Origin: Mesorhizobium sp. WSM3859
GTDB taxonomy: Bacteria; Pseudomonadota; Alphaproteobacteria; Rhizobiales; Rhizobiaceae
Assembly (NCBI RefSeq): GCF_002295065.1
Contig: NZ_NSGG01000004.1
Location: 124,001 to 188,000 of the forward strand
Direction of reading: 5' to 3'
DNA length: 64,000 nucleotides
Part shown: one piece after another, positions 24,195 to 32,840 of the stretch
Layout: each line of letters opens with the position of its first letter
Position numbering within the stretch: the first letter of the stretch is position 1
Notes under the pieces: model-generated
Database searches by the model: none
The model's input: the letters and a program-made list of their open reading frames with translations, nothing else
What the model was told of the DNA's origin: nothing
Translations under genes and position numbers: made by a program

Positions 24195-25976
24195 TTGCCT
24201 GCCAGAAACGATCCACGAGTCTACGCCCGCCGGCTTCGCGCGGTGCTGATCAGCTCGATCCCCGTGCTCGAGGCGCGCGGCATCGTGATCGTGCTGATGG
24301 CCGGCATGGTCGGCGTCATCGCGGGCGCGCTGGTCACCGGCATGAGCGCGCTGGTGCAAGGCATGCATTATCTGCTGTTCGATGTGCAGCCGGGCGGCCG
24401 GCTGTCGGCGATGTTCTCGCTCGCCGATCCGGTGCAGGCAATGTTCCCCGCCATCGGCGGTCTTTTGCTCGGGCTTTCGGTGATCTGGCTCAGACGGTAC
24501 AAATTCCGCACGCCTGTCGACCCGATCGAGGCCAACGCGCTCTATGGCGGGCGCATGTCGCTGACCGACACCTTCATCATCGTGGCGCAGACGATGATTT
24601 CCTCGGGCTTCGGCGCCTCGGTCGGATTGGAGGCCGGCTACACGCAGGTCGGCTCCGGCATCGCTTCCCGGCTGGCGCGAGCCTTCCGGCTGCGCCGCAA
24701 CGACGTGCGCATCCTGGTCGGCTGTGGGGCAGCCGGCGCGATCGCCGCCGCTTTTGACGCGCCGCTGACCGGCGCCTTCTACGGTTTCGAGCTGATCATC
24801 GGCATCTACTCCGTCGCCAATGTGGCGCCGGTGATGGCGGCGGCGATCTCAGCCTCGCTAACGGCGGAAATGTTCGGCGGCGTGCCGTTTCCGCTGGAAC
24901 TCTCGGGCCTGCCGAATTTGACCGCCGGCGAGTATGTGCCGTTCCTGCTGCTGGGCCTGCTCGGCGGCGCGGCCTCGATCGCGATCATGCATCTGGTGAG
25001 CATCGTCGAGAGCATCTTCGTGCGGTTGTCGATCGACGCCTCGGTCAGGCCCTTCATCGGCGGCATCTTCGTCGGCCTGCTCGGGCTGGTCACGCCGCAA
25101 GTGCTCTCCAGCGGGCACGGCGCGCTGCACCGCGAGTTCGCGATGAACTACGCGCTTCCGGTGGTGGCGAGCGTTTTCGTAATGAAGCTGGCGGCCTCGG
25201 CCATCTCGCTCGGCTCCGGCTTCCGCGGCGGCCTTTTCTTCGCCTCGCTGTTCCTGGGCGCGCTGCTCGGCAAGGTCTTTGCCGGCGTCATGGCGCTGAC
25301 CGCGCCGTCGGCCGGCATCGACCCGGCGGTCGCCGCCGTCGTCGGCATGACCTCGCTTGCGGTCGGCGTCGTCGGCGGTCCGCTCACCATGACGTTCCTG
25401 GCGCTGGAATCGACCCGCGACCTGACGCTGACCGGCGTGGTGCTGGCGGCCTCGATCATGTCGGCGATCCTGGTGCGCGAAACCTTCGGCTACTCCTTCT
25501 CGACCTGGCGCTTCCATCTGCGCGGCGAGACGATCCGCAGCGCGCATGACGTCGGCTGGATGCGCAGCCTCACCGTCGGCTCGATGATGCGCAAGGACGT
25601 CCGCACCATTCCCGCTTCGACGACGCTTGCCGAATTCCGCAAGGAGATCCCGCTCGGCTCCGCCCAGCGCGTCATCGCCGTCGAGCAGGCCGACCAATAT
25701 GTCGGCATGCTGCTGGTGCCGGAACTGCACAGCGATCGCTCCAACGACGATACGCCGGTGAGCGCGCTGGCCCGGTTCAAGGATGCGGTGCTGGTGCCCT
25801 CGATGAACGTTCAGACCGCGGCCGAGACGTTCCAGCGCACCGGCGCCGAAGAACTGGCGGTGGTCGAGGATTTTGATGAGCGCATCGTGCTCGGGCTGCT
25901 CACCGAAAGCCATCTGATGCGCCGCTACGCCGAGGAGCTCGACAAGGCGCGGCGCGACCTGTCAGGCGAAGGTTGA
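24195..25976 (+). CDS. ClC-type chloride channel/antiporter with C-terminal CBS domains
   Basis: About 593 residues with ten or more membrane segments. ClC signatures are SSGFGASVGLEAGYTQVGSGIASRLAR (the GSGIP-like site with the E in GLEAGYT), GAAGAIAAAFDAPLTGAFYGFE, GSGFRGGLFFASLFLGALLGK and the C-terminal VGGPLTMTFLALE. The last 130 residues carry CBS-type regulatory repeats (VGSMMRKDVRTIPASTTLAEFRKEIP, then AVVEDFDERIVLGLLTESHLMRRY). Cl-/H+ exchange or anion conduction. The start is uncertain: TTG 24195 is used; TTG 24096 would add 33 residues. Confidence 0.9.
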   Translation: MPARNDPRVYARRLRAVLISSIPVLEARGIVIVLMAGMVGVIAGALVTGMSALVQGMHYLLFDVQPGGRLSAMFSLADPVQAMFPAIGGLLLGLSVIWLRRYKFRTPVDPIEANALYGGRMSLTDTFIIVAQTMISSGFGASVGLEAGYTQVGSGIASRLARAFRLRRNDVRILVGCGAAGAIAAAFDAPLTGAFYGFELIIGIYSVANVAPVMAAAISASLTAEMFGGVPFPLELSGLPNLTAGEYVPFLLLGLLGGAASIAIMHLVSIVESIFVRLSIDASVRPFIGGIFVGLLGLVTPQVLSSGHGALHREFAMNYALPVVASVFVMKLAASAISLGSGFRGGLFFASLFLGALLGKVFAGVMALTAPSAGIDPAVAAVVGMTSLAVGVVGGPLTMTFLALESTRDLTLTGVVLAASIMSAILVRETFGYSFSTWRFHLRGETIRSAHDVGWMRSLTVGSMMRKDVRTIPASTTLAEFRKEIPLGSAQRVIAVEQADQYVGMLLVPELHSDRSNDDTPVSALARFKDAVLVPSMNVQTAAETFQRTGAEELAVVEDFDERIVLGLLTESHLMRRYAEELDKARRDLSGEG

Positions 25977-26026
25977 CCACTATCGACAGCCCGGCCAATA
26001 AGACGTCACTCCCTGGAAATCATCCC

Positions 26027-27412
26027 ATGCAAGTCAAGCGCAACGGCGACATCTCGTTCTGGTATGCGGATCTGGGCCATATCCCCGCGCCGCGTCCGCC
26101 TTTGCCGGGCGACATCGAGACGGATGTCGCGATCGTCGGCGCCGGTTATACCGGCCTGTGGACGGCCTACTATCTGAAGAAGGCCAAGCCCTCGCTGCGC
26201 ATCGTGCTGATCGAACGCGAGTTCGCCGGCTTCGGCGCATCGGGGCGCAATGGCGGCTGGCTGTCGGGCGGCTTCGGCTGGTCGCGCGAGAAATATCTGA
26301 GGACCTCAACCCAGCAAGGCGTCACCGCCATGCAGAAGGCGATGGCCGGCTGCGTCGACGAGGTGATCCGGGTGGCGACCGAAGAGGGCATCGATGCTGA
26401 CATCCGCCGCGTCGACAATCTGACGGTCGCCACCAATCCGGCGCAGCTGGAGCGCGTGCGCGAGGAATGCGAGACGACCCGCTCCTGGGATGCCGATCCC
26501 GAACGGATCGAACTGCTTGACGCCGAGGCGACACGGGCGCGCATCAACATCCGCAATGTCATGGGCGGCTTCGTCATCCGCGGCCAGGCGCGCGTGCAGC
26601 CGGCCAAGCTGGTGCGCGGGCTGGCAGAGGCGGTCGAGCGTCTCGGCGTTTCGATCTACGAGAAGACGACGGTGACGGCGATCGCTCGGGGCAAGGTCAC
26701 TACCGATCGCGGCACGGTGCGTGCCGAAACCATCATTCGCGCCACGGAAGGGTTCACCGCCGGCATCCCGGGCGAGGAGCGGACCTGGCTGGCGCTCAAC
26801 AGCGCGCAGATCGTCACCGAACCGCTGCCGGAAGAGCTTTGGCGCAAGATCGGCTGGGAGGGGCACGAGCTGCTCGGCAATGCCGCGCATGCCTATTGCT
26901 ATGCCCAGCGCACACGCGAGGGGCGTATCACCATGGGCGGGCGCGGCGTGCCCTACCGCTACGGCTCGCGCACCGACGTCAACGGCCAGACGCAACAGGC
27001 GACGATCGACCAACTGCACACGATCCTGACCACGCTGTTGCCGCAGACGGCGGGATGCCGCATCGACCATGCCTGGTGCGGCGTGCTCGGCGTGCCGCGC
27101 GACTGGTGCACGACGGTGGGGCTCGACCCGGCGACGCGCATCGGCTGGGCTGGCGGCTATGTCGGGCTCGGCGTGTCGAGCTCCAACCTGTCAGGCCGCA
27201 CGCTGACTGATCTTGTGCTCGGCCAGGATACCGAGCTGACGCGACTGCCCTGGGTCAACCGCAAGGTGCGGCCGTGGGAGCCGGAGCCCCTCCGCTGGCT
27301 GGGCGTGCATTCGATGTACCAGCTCTACCGCATCGCCGATCAACGCGAGGCTGCGGGGCTCGCGCACACCTCGAAGCTTGCCGCCCTGGCCGACAGTATC
27401 ACCGGCCACTGA
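26027..27412 (+). CDS. FAD-dependent oxidoreductase (DAO family, PuuB/OrdL-like)
   Basis: A 461-residue flavoenzyme of the D-amino-acid-oxidase family. DVAIVGAGYTGLWTAYYL is the FAD-binding GxGxxG motif with an acidic residue ending strand 2 (VLIERE); GASGRNGGWLSGG, GQARVQPAKLVRGLAEA and the late FAD-contact WAGGYVGLGVSSSNLSGRTL complete the fold. Relatives oxidise gamma-glutamylputrescine or other secondary amines. The ATG at 26027 follows GGAAATC; a TTG at 25973 that overlaps the ClC stop codon would also give an open frame. Tight spacing suggests an operon with the ClC gene. Confidence 0.9.
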   Translation: MQVKRNGDISFWYADLGHIPAPRPPLPGDIETDVAIVGAGYTGLWTAYYLKKAKPSLRIVLIEREFAGFGASGRNGGWLSGGFGWSREKYLRTSTQQGVTAMQKAMAGCVDEVIRVATEEGIDADIRRVDNLTVATNPAQLERVREECETTRSWDADPERIELLDAEATRARINIRNVMGGFVIRGQARVQPAKLVRGLAEAVERLGVSIYEKTTVTAIARGKVTTDRGTVRAETIIRATEGFTAGIPGEERTWLALNSAQIVTEPLPEELWRKIGWEGHELLGNAAHAYCYAQRTREGRITMGGRGVPYRYGSRTDVNGQTQQATIDQLHTILTTLLPQTAGCRIDHAWCGVLGVPRDWCTTVGLDPATRIGWAGGYVGLGVSSSNLSGRTLTDLVLGQDTELTRLPWVNRKVRPWEPEPLRWLGVHSMYQLYRIADQREAAGLAHTSKLAALADSITGH

Positions 27413-27424
27413 TCGGCCAGAAGA

Positions 27425-29068
27425 TCAGTGATCGATCGGGCCTTTGGGTGAGACGAGCGTCGTGCCCGCGGTGGTCGGGCGCTCGATCATGCGGCGCACG
27501 CGCGGCGGGTTCTCGCCGCTGTGCAGCGCGCGGATGCGTTCGCCGACCACGGCGTCGGCGTGGGTGGCGCGGCGGTTGTGGCGGATATACTCGACCCAGG
27601 TCGGCGTGTGGTAGTGCTCGATCCACACCGACGGATTTTCGAGATCCCGCGCGAGCGTCCAGTTGCGGGCGCCGTCGCGGCGGCGGATGCGGCCGCGCTC
27701 TGCCATGGTCGCCAGGAATTCCGGCACGTCGTCCTCGAGAATGATGTACTCGATCATGATGGCGATCGGGCCGCTGCGCGGCTTGAGGTCGAGCGAAAGC
27801 ATCGGCTCCTTGAAGCGGTTGAGCGGATCGAGGTTGAGGACCGTCTGCTTCGGCAACGGCAGGACAAAACCGATCGCCGCGCCGGCAAGCATGGCGACCG
27901 CCGCCGCGATCAGCGCGGTCTCAGCGCCATGCGCGTCGGCGACGACGCCCCAGATCCAGCTGCCCAGCGCGATGCCGCCGAAGGTCGCCGTCTGGTAGAT
28001 CGACAGCACGCGGCCGACCACCCAGCGCGGCGTGGACATCTGCACCGTGACGTTGAAATGCGAAAGCGCGATCACCCAGCAGGCGCCGCCGATGAGCAGG
28101 CCCGCCGACGTCTGCCAGCCATTGTGGCTGACGGCGGCGTTGAAGGCACAGACCGCGAAGCCACAAAAGGCCATGCGCACCATCGCCTCGCTCGACAGCA
28201 ACTGCCGCAATCGCACGCTGATCAGCGCGCCGCCGACCGCGCCGATGCCGAAGGCGCCGAGCATGATGCCATAGGTCAGCGCGTCGCCCCTGACGACGTC
28301 CCGCGCCACCAGCGGTAGCAGCGCCAGCACCGCGCCGGCGCTGAAGCCGAAGGCCGAGCCGCGCACCAGCACCTTGGCGATGTTGGGCGACATGGCGACA
28401 TAGCGGAGGCCGGCGCCCATCGCCGCGCCGAGCGACTCGCGCGGCAGGGTCTGCTCGGGCAGCGCCGGCTTCCAGCGGGCAAGCACGATGATGAGGCCGA
28501 TATAGCTGATGGCGTTGGCGGCAAAGGCGGCGGCAGCACCCGCGGCGGCGACGATGACGCCACCGATGGCCGGGCCGACGCTGCGGGTGATGTTGAAGCC
28601 CAGCGAATTAAGCGCGACCGCCGCCGGCACCTTGGCGCGGGGCACCATGTCGCCGACCGACGCCTGCCATGACGGGCTGTTCAGCGCCGTGCCGCTGTCG
28701 ATCAGGAAGGTGAAGGCCAGCAGCGTCCAGGGCGTCATCCAGCCTTGCCAGGTGAACAAGGTCAGCAGCGCCGAGACGACCAGCATGAAGGTCTGCGCCA
28801 CCAGCATCACCTTGCGGCGGTTGAAGCTGTCGGCGATGGCGCCGGCGACGAGCGCGAACAGCATGATCGGCAAGGTCGTCGAGGCCTGGACCAGCGCCAC
28901 CTGGTAGGACGAGGTGGCGATCGTGGTCATCATCCAGGCGGCGCCGACGCCCTGGATCAGGCCGCCGAAATTCGACACCAGGCTGGCCGCCCAGACGGCT
29001 CGGAAGATGCCGTGCTGGAACGGCGCCAGAGCGGAGACGCGTTCGCTTTCCGGCTCGTCGTCGATCAT
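27425..29068 (-). CDS. MFS transporter, MFS_3/EntS-like, with a C-terminal ABM-like domain
   Basis: A 547-residue inner-membrane exporter with twelve predicted helices up to about residue 400; AGAIADSFNRRKVML is the loop 2-3 signature. It belongs to the MFS_3 group that includes the siderophore exporter EntS. The last 125 residues (MIEYIILEDDVPEFLATMAE, NWTLARDLENPSVWIEHYHTPTWVEYIRHN) resemble a ferredoxin-like ABM/dabb domain, an arrangement known in this transporter group. It is convergent with the FAD oxidoreductase (12 bp). Substrate unknown. Confidence 0.88.
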   Translation of the reverse strand: MIDDEPESERVSALAPFQHGIFRAVWAASLVSNFGGLIQGVGAAWMMTTIATSSYQVALVQASTTLPIMLFALVAGAIADSFNRRKVMLVAQTFMLVVSALLTLFTWQGWMTPWTLLAFTFLIDSGTALNSPSWQASVGDMVPRAKVPAAVALNSLGFNITRSVGPAIGGVIVAAAGAAAAFAANAISYIGLIIVLARWKPALPEQTLPRESLGAAMGAGLRYVAMSPNIAKVLVRGSAFGFSAGAVLALLPLVARDVVRGDALTYGIMLGAFGIGAVGGALISVRLRQLLSSEAMVRMAFCGFAVCAFNAAVSHNGWQTSAGLLIGGACWVIALSHFNVTVQMSTPRWVVGRVLSIYQTATFGGIALGSWIWGVVADAHGAETALIAAAVAMLAGAAIGFVLPLPKQTVLNLDPLNRFKEPMLSLDLKPRSGPIAIMIEYIILEDDVPEFLATMAERGRIRRRDGARNWTLARDLENPSVWIEHYHTPTWVEYIRHNRRATHADAVVGERIRALHSGENPPRVRRMIERPTTAGTTLVSPKGPIDH

Positions 29069-29218
29069 GGTTGGGCCTTCGTCCTATACAAGGCTTGCCG
29101 CACCCGAAGAGGGACGGGCGACTCGTCAAAGAGTGCGACCCAACAACAGGATGGCAAAGGCGAAAATGCGTCGGCGAAGCATTAAGCCAAGCATCTCGCC
29201 GGTCTGGACCAACCCAGG

Positions 29219-31084
29219 CTATTTCTTGCCTCTCGTCTCAGCGTGCAGGGCCTCGGTCAGGTCGCCTGTGGTCTCACCATTCACGTAAAGCCTGAGCAGC
29301 ATTTCCATGCCGACGAGACGCAAGCGCGACGTTTCCTGGTCCCTTGCCATGTCGATGAGGTCTTCCACCTCGGAAGAAGACCATTTCATCGCATCGCGCA
29401 GCAGGCCGCCGCGCAGCAGCCCTTGCGTACCGGCCGAAAAAGCTTCGGCCATCTCGAAGCCGTTCTTCGCGGCACGGATGTTCTCGCGCGGCAGATGGTT
29501 TTCAGCGACCTTTTTGAGCAGCCATTTGCCCGTGCCGTCGCGGTATTTCTGCCTGCGCGGCAGATGAAGGGCGAAGTCGATCAGCCGGTTCTCGAGGAAC
29601 GGCACCCTGAGCTCGACGGAAGCCGCCATGCTCAGCCGGTCGTGCCTGTGCAGCAGGTCCTGCAGATGCGAGTAGAGGTCGTAGAGGCAACTTGCGAGCA
29701 AGGCGCGATCATCGAGCGGCTCGACACCTTCCAGCCTGTCGAACAGCTTTATCTGCAGGAAGTTCAACTCGGGCGACAGGGCCCTGAGCGCCATGGTGCG
29801 ATCGGAGGGCGAGCCACGACCGATCGAGTTGCGGAACGGGGTGCGGCGCAGTTCGGCGAATTTGCGCTCCCGCCTGGCCTTCGAGCGGAACAGGCGCTGC
29901 AGCCAGGATTGGCGCCAGAGCCGCATCGTCGACGCCTGCCATTTGTAACCGCCGAAAAGCTCGTCGGAGCCTTCGCCGGTGAGCAGCACCTTGACGCCGT
30001 CGGCGCGGCATTGCTCGGCCAGCGCCAGCAGCGCCGCGTGGCTGGCATGCCAGCCGTCCGTTTCGAGATGCCAGACCGCGCGCGGCCAGAGTTCGAAGAA
30101 CCGGTCCCTGTCCAAAGGCACCCTGCGCAGGCCGACACCGACATGGCGGCCGATCCGCTCGGCGTCGGACGCCTCGCTGCGGCCGAGTTTCTGGTCGACG
30201 ACGTAACCGTGCAGCTCCGGCCTGAAGCGCTTGGCGAGCGCGGTGATCAGGCCGGAATCGACGCCGCCGCTGCAGGCGGTGGCAAGGCTGGCATCGGCGA
30301 TGCAGTGCAGCTCGACACTTTCCTCCAGCAACGTTTGAAGCGTCGCCATATGTTCGGCGTCGGATGTCTTGTCGCCGGCGATGCGCGTGGGCTCGATCAC
30401 ATCGAGGACATGCCAGAAGCGGCGCTTCTCGATGCCATCCCCGGTGATCCGCCACATGCCGGCGGGCGGCAGCCGCTCGATGCCGTCGAAGACGCTGTAG
30501 CTCGAATCGCGGCTCTGCCAGGCCAGCCGCAATGTCAGCTCGCGCGTGTCGATCCGGCGCGCAAAACTACTACAGGCGAGGATCGCCTTGTCCTCGGAGG
30601 CAAACAGCAAGCGGTCGCCGGTTTCAGCGACCGACAACGGCTTGATGCCGAGCCTGTCCCTGGCAAGCCACAAGGCGCCATCGCGGGCGTCGAAATAGGC
30701 GAAGGAGAACATGCCGTCGAACAACGGCGCCGCCTTTTGCGGACCCCAGTGATGCAAGGCCTGAAGCACCACCTCGGTGTCGGACACCGTGCGGAACGTC
30801 AGGCCTTCCGCCTCCAGCGTCTTGCGCAACGCGCGAAAATTGTAGACCTCGCCATTGTAGCATAGCACGCCCTCGCCGGAGGTGGTCAGCATCGGCTCGC
30901 GCGCGGCGGGCGATGGGTCGATGATGGCCAGCCGGCGGTGGCCGAGCGCCAGGCGGGCGTTGTTCCAGTTGCCGTGATCGTCGGGACCGCGATGCGCCAA
31001 TGCCCGCATCATGCGGGCCACATCGGAAAGATCGCCGCTGCCGATCGGATTGCGCTTTCGCCAGACGCCAGCTATTCCGCACAT
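29219..31084 (-). CDS. Asparagine synthase (glutamine-hydrolysing), AsnB-like
   Basis: A 621-residue two-domain enzyme. The N-terminal glutaminase begins with the catalytic Cys2 (MCGIAGVW), followed by RGPDDHG and YNGEVYN. The synthase half has the ATP pyrophosphatase loop SGGVDSGLITALAKR and LLTGEGSDELFGGYKW. It amidates aspartate or, in many bacterial clusters, another acid on a glycan or peptide. It is inserted between flhA and fliQ, where it is not a usual flagellar gene. A role in surface-glycan or filament modification is possible but not shown. Confidence 0.88.
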   Translation of the reverse strand: MCGIAGVWRKRNPIGSGDLSDVARMMRALAHRGPDDHGNWNNARLALGHRRLAIIDPSPAAREPMLTTSGEGVLCYNGEVYNFRALRKTLEAEGLTFRTVSDTEVVLQALHHWGPQKAAPLFDGMFSFAYFDARDGALWLARDRLGIKPLSVAETGDRLLFASEDKAILACSSFARRIDTRELTLRLAWQSRDSSYSVFDGIERLPPAGMWRITGDGIEKRRFWHVLDVIEPTRIAGDKTSDAEHMATLQTLLEESVELHCIADASLATACSGGVDSGLITALAKRFRPELHGYVVDQKLGRSEASDAERIGRHVGVGLRRVPLDRDRFFELWPRAVWHLETDGWHASHAALLALAEQCRADGVKVLLTGEGSDELFGGYKWQASTMRLWRQSWLQRLFRSKARRERKFAELRRTPFRNSIGRGSPSDRTMALRALSPELNFLQIKLFDRLEGVEPLDDRALLASCLYDLYSHLQDLLHRHDRLSMAASVELRVPFLENRLIDFALHLPRRQKYRDGTGKWLLKKVAENHLPRENIRAAKNGFEMAEAFSAGTQGLLRGGLLRDAMKWSSSEVEDLIDMARDQETSRLRLVGMEMLLRLYVNGETTGDLTEALHAETRGKK

Positions 31085-31226
31085 GGCCCGCCGGCCGTAT
31101 TTGCCTGATGCATCGCTTCCTGAAAATCGCGTGAGACAACGACTTGCAATCTAGCTGCAACAAAAGTCGCCGCAAGCGATCTTACGGCCTGCAGACAGCC
31201 GCCTGACGCTCGCTTAACGCTTCGCG

Positions 31227-31493
31227 TCAGAAGCCGTGCTCGATGCGTTCGAAAATGACGTTGGTGAAGGCCGAGATCTGGCTGCCGATGAACGGGCCGG
31301 TCAGCGCCACCACGAGCATGATGGCGACGATCTTTGGCACGAAGGTCAGCGTGATTTCCTGGATCTGGGTCAGCGCCTGGATGAGCGCGATGCCGATGCC
31401 GACCGCCATCGCCACCAGCACCACGGGGGCTGAGGCAGTGAGAACCGTCCACACCGCGTACTGGACGATATCGAGGGCATCGGCCTCATTCAT
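31227..31493 (-). CDS. fliQ: Flagellar export gate protein FliQ
   Basis: An 88-residue protein with the two helical hairpins of FliQ: VVLVAMAVGIGIALIQALTQIQEITLTFVPKIVAIMLV is the family signature. It forms the outer layer of the FliPQR export gate. GGGGATG lies upstream of the ATG. It is last in the flgE-flgK-flgL-flaF-flbT-flgD-fliQ run, separated from flgD by a 125-bp stretch filled with palindromic repeats. Confidence 0.93.
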   Translation of the reverse strand: MNEADALDIVQYAVWTVLTASAPVVLVAMAVGIGIALIQALTQIQEITLTFVPKIVAIMLVVALTGPFIGSQISAFTNVIFERIEHGF

Positions 31494-31518
31494 GCCGGCA
31501 CATCCCCAGCGGTCAGAC

Positions 31519-31622
31519 TAAAGCGCGTCGCGATCCTTCGGATTCGCTCCATGCGCTTTAGGTCTTTGGTTTTACGCATGTCTTCCCGAAACCGGTTCCC
31601 ACTTTCGGGAGACATGCTTTAG
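31519..31622. repeat. Double palindromic repeat between flgD and fliQ, overlapping the flgD stop codon
   Basis: Two palindromes side by side: AAAGCGCGTCGCGATCC with GGATTCGCTCCATGCGCTTT (31520-31559), and GCATGTCTTCCCGAAA with TTTCGGGAGACATGC around CCGGTTCCC (31576-31617). The flgD stop (31619-31621) lies within its right edge. Confidence 0.75.
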
Positions 31623-32026
31623 CTGGCCGGCTTGATCGAGACGCCGGCGCCGACCGGGACCTTGGTGCCATCCTGCAGCACGGCGATCAGGCCGTTGCTG
31701 GAGAGCGTCACCGAGGCAACCGTCCCGGTGGTCTTGCCGTCGGCCGAGGTGATCGAGCGGCCGATCAGCGCGTCGGCCTGCGAGAGCGCCGAGGATTGCA
31801 TGATCTGGTCGAGCTTGGTGTTGGTCTGCACCGACTGCTCGACCTGGGAAAAGGTGGCGAGCTGTGCGACGTATTGCGTCGAATCCATCGGTTTGGTCGG
31901 ATCCTGGTTCTTCATCTCGGCGATCAAGAGCTTCAGGAACGACTGGTAGTCCACCGCCGTCTTCGAGGTCTTCTGGCTGGCCTGGTTGGCGCCAACCGGG
32001 ATCGTTGTCGTCATGTCGACGGCCAT
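31619..32026 (-). CDS. flgD: Flagellar hook cap protein FlgD
   Basis: A 135-residue scaffolding protein that caps the growing hook. The conserved N-domain is visible: DYQSFLKLLIAEMKNQDPTKPMDSTQYVAQLATFSQVEQSVQTN. The C-terminal tudor/FnIII part of longer FlgD proteins is missing, as in other rhizobial versions. It starts two bases after the flbT stop. Its stop codon comes from the neighbouring repeat. Confidence 0.92.
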   Translation of the reverse strand: MAVDMTTTIPVGANQASQKTSKTAVDYQSFLKLLIAEMKNQDPTKPMDSTQYVAQLATFSQVEQSVQTNTKLDQIMQSSALSQADALIGRSITSADGKTTGTVASVTLSSNGLIAVLQDGTKVPVGAGVSIKPAS

Positions 32027-32027
32027 C

Positions 32028-32465
32028 TTATGCTCCTACAGCCAGTGCGCGGGGCGTTTCGGGAATGTCGTCATTGCCTTCGAGCGCCTTGCGCTCGAGC
32101 GGATAGAGCGCGCGGATCGCCTTCAGCGCCTCGTAGATCTCGTCCTCGCCAACCATCCGGTCGATCTGCTTCAGGCGGTTGCAGATGTCCTGGTTTTCGA
32201 AGCTCGCGATCAGCATCGGCAGCGAGCGGCGGAACATGTCGCGCGCTTCCGCGGCGCCCGCCGGATTGATCAGCATGATCTGCACGATGAAATAAAGCTG
32301 CCTGAGCGGCGTCGAGGCCTGGTCGGCCTGGATGACATGGCTTTCGAGCAGGAACTGCACATCGTTCATCAGTTCGATGGTGACCTTGCGATCGACGCGG
32401 ATGACCGCGCCATTGACATAGATCTTCTCGTTGGGCTTCAGCGAGATCTTCAGCGTGTTGGTCAT
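32028..32465 (-). CDS. flbT: Flagellin synthesis repressor FlbT
   Basis: A 145-residue protein reading LKISLKPNEKIYVNGAVIRVDRKVTIELMNDVQFLLESHVI, the FlbT opening, then LYFIVQIMLINP. In Caulobacter FlbT binds the 5' untranslated region of flagellin mRNA and speeds its decay. Here both flagellin genes have structured leaders, so the same control is plausible. The ATG at 32465 overlaps the flaF stop by four bases (ATGA). Confidence 0.93.
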   Translation of the reverse strand: MTNTLKISLKPNEKIYVNGAVIRVDRKVTIELMNDVQFLLESHVIQADQASTPLRQLYFIVQIMLINPAGAAEARDMFRRSLPMLIASFENQDICNRLKQIDRMVGEDEIYEALKAIRALYPLERKALEGNDDIPETPRALAVGA

Positions 32466-32809
32466 TGGATGCCGTCTCGGATGATCTGGGAGACCTCGAT
32501 CAATCCTTCGAAATTGTTGGTGCGGCCCTGGCGGATGTCCTCGGTCTCGCGCAGCAGCCACAGGCCGATGGAGATCAGGTTGGCGCGCAGCTCCTTGGGG
32601 AGCGCGTTGTCGCTGGAGCCGAGATCCTCGACGAAAGTGGTCCAGATGCGGTTGGTGAAATGCAGCGCCTCGACCGCCTCCATGGAGTCGGTGCCGACCG
32701 CGGCCGCCGCCGCCAGCATGTCGATCGAGCGCGTGAGCAGCTGCCGCTCCCGGTCCTTGGCATCGGCGACGGAGTCGGTCTGGATGTCGGCGTAGGAGAA
32801 TTGATACAT
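32462..32809 (-). CDS. flaF: Flagellar biosynthesis regulator FlaF
   Basis: A 115-residue helical protein opening MYQFSYADIQTDSVADAKDRE and carrying LRANLISIGLWLLRETEDIR, typical of FlaF. FlaF is needed for flagellin translation or secretion and works with FlbT, its usual neighbour. It overlaps flbT by four bases and lies 31 bp after flgL, so it is part of the hook-filament junction operon. Confidence 0.92.
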   Translation of the reverse strand: MYQFSYADIQTDSVADAKDRERQLLTRSIDMLAAAAAVGTDSMEAVEALHFTNRIWTTFVEDLGSSDNALPKELRANLISIGLWLLRETEDIRQGRTNNFEGLIEVSQIIRDGIQ

Positions 32810-32840
32810 CGTCGGCGCTCTGGCGTTCCGGTTTATATGT

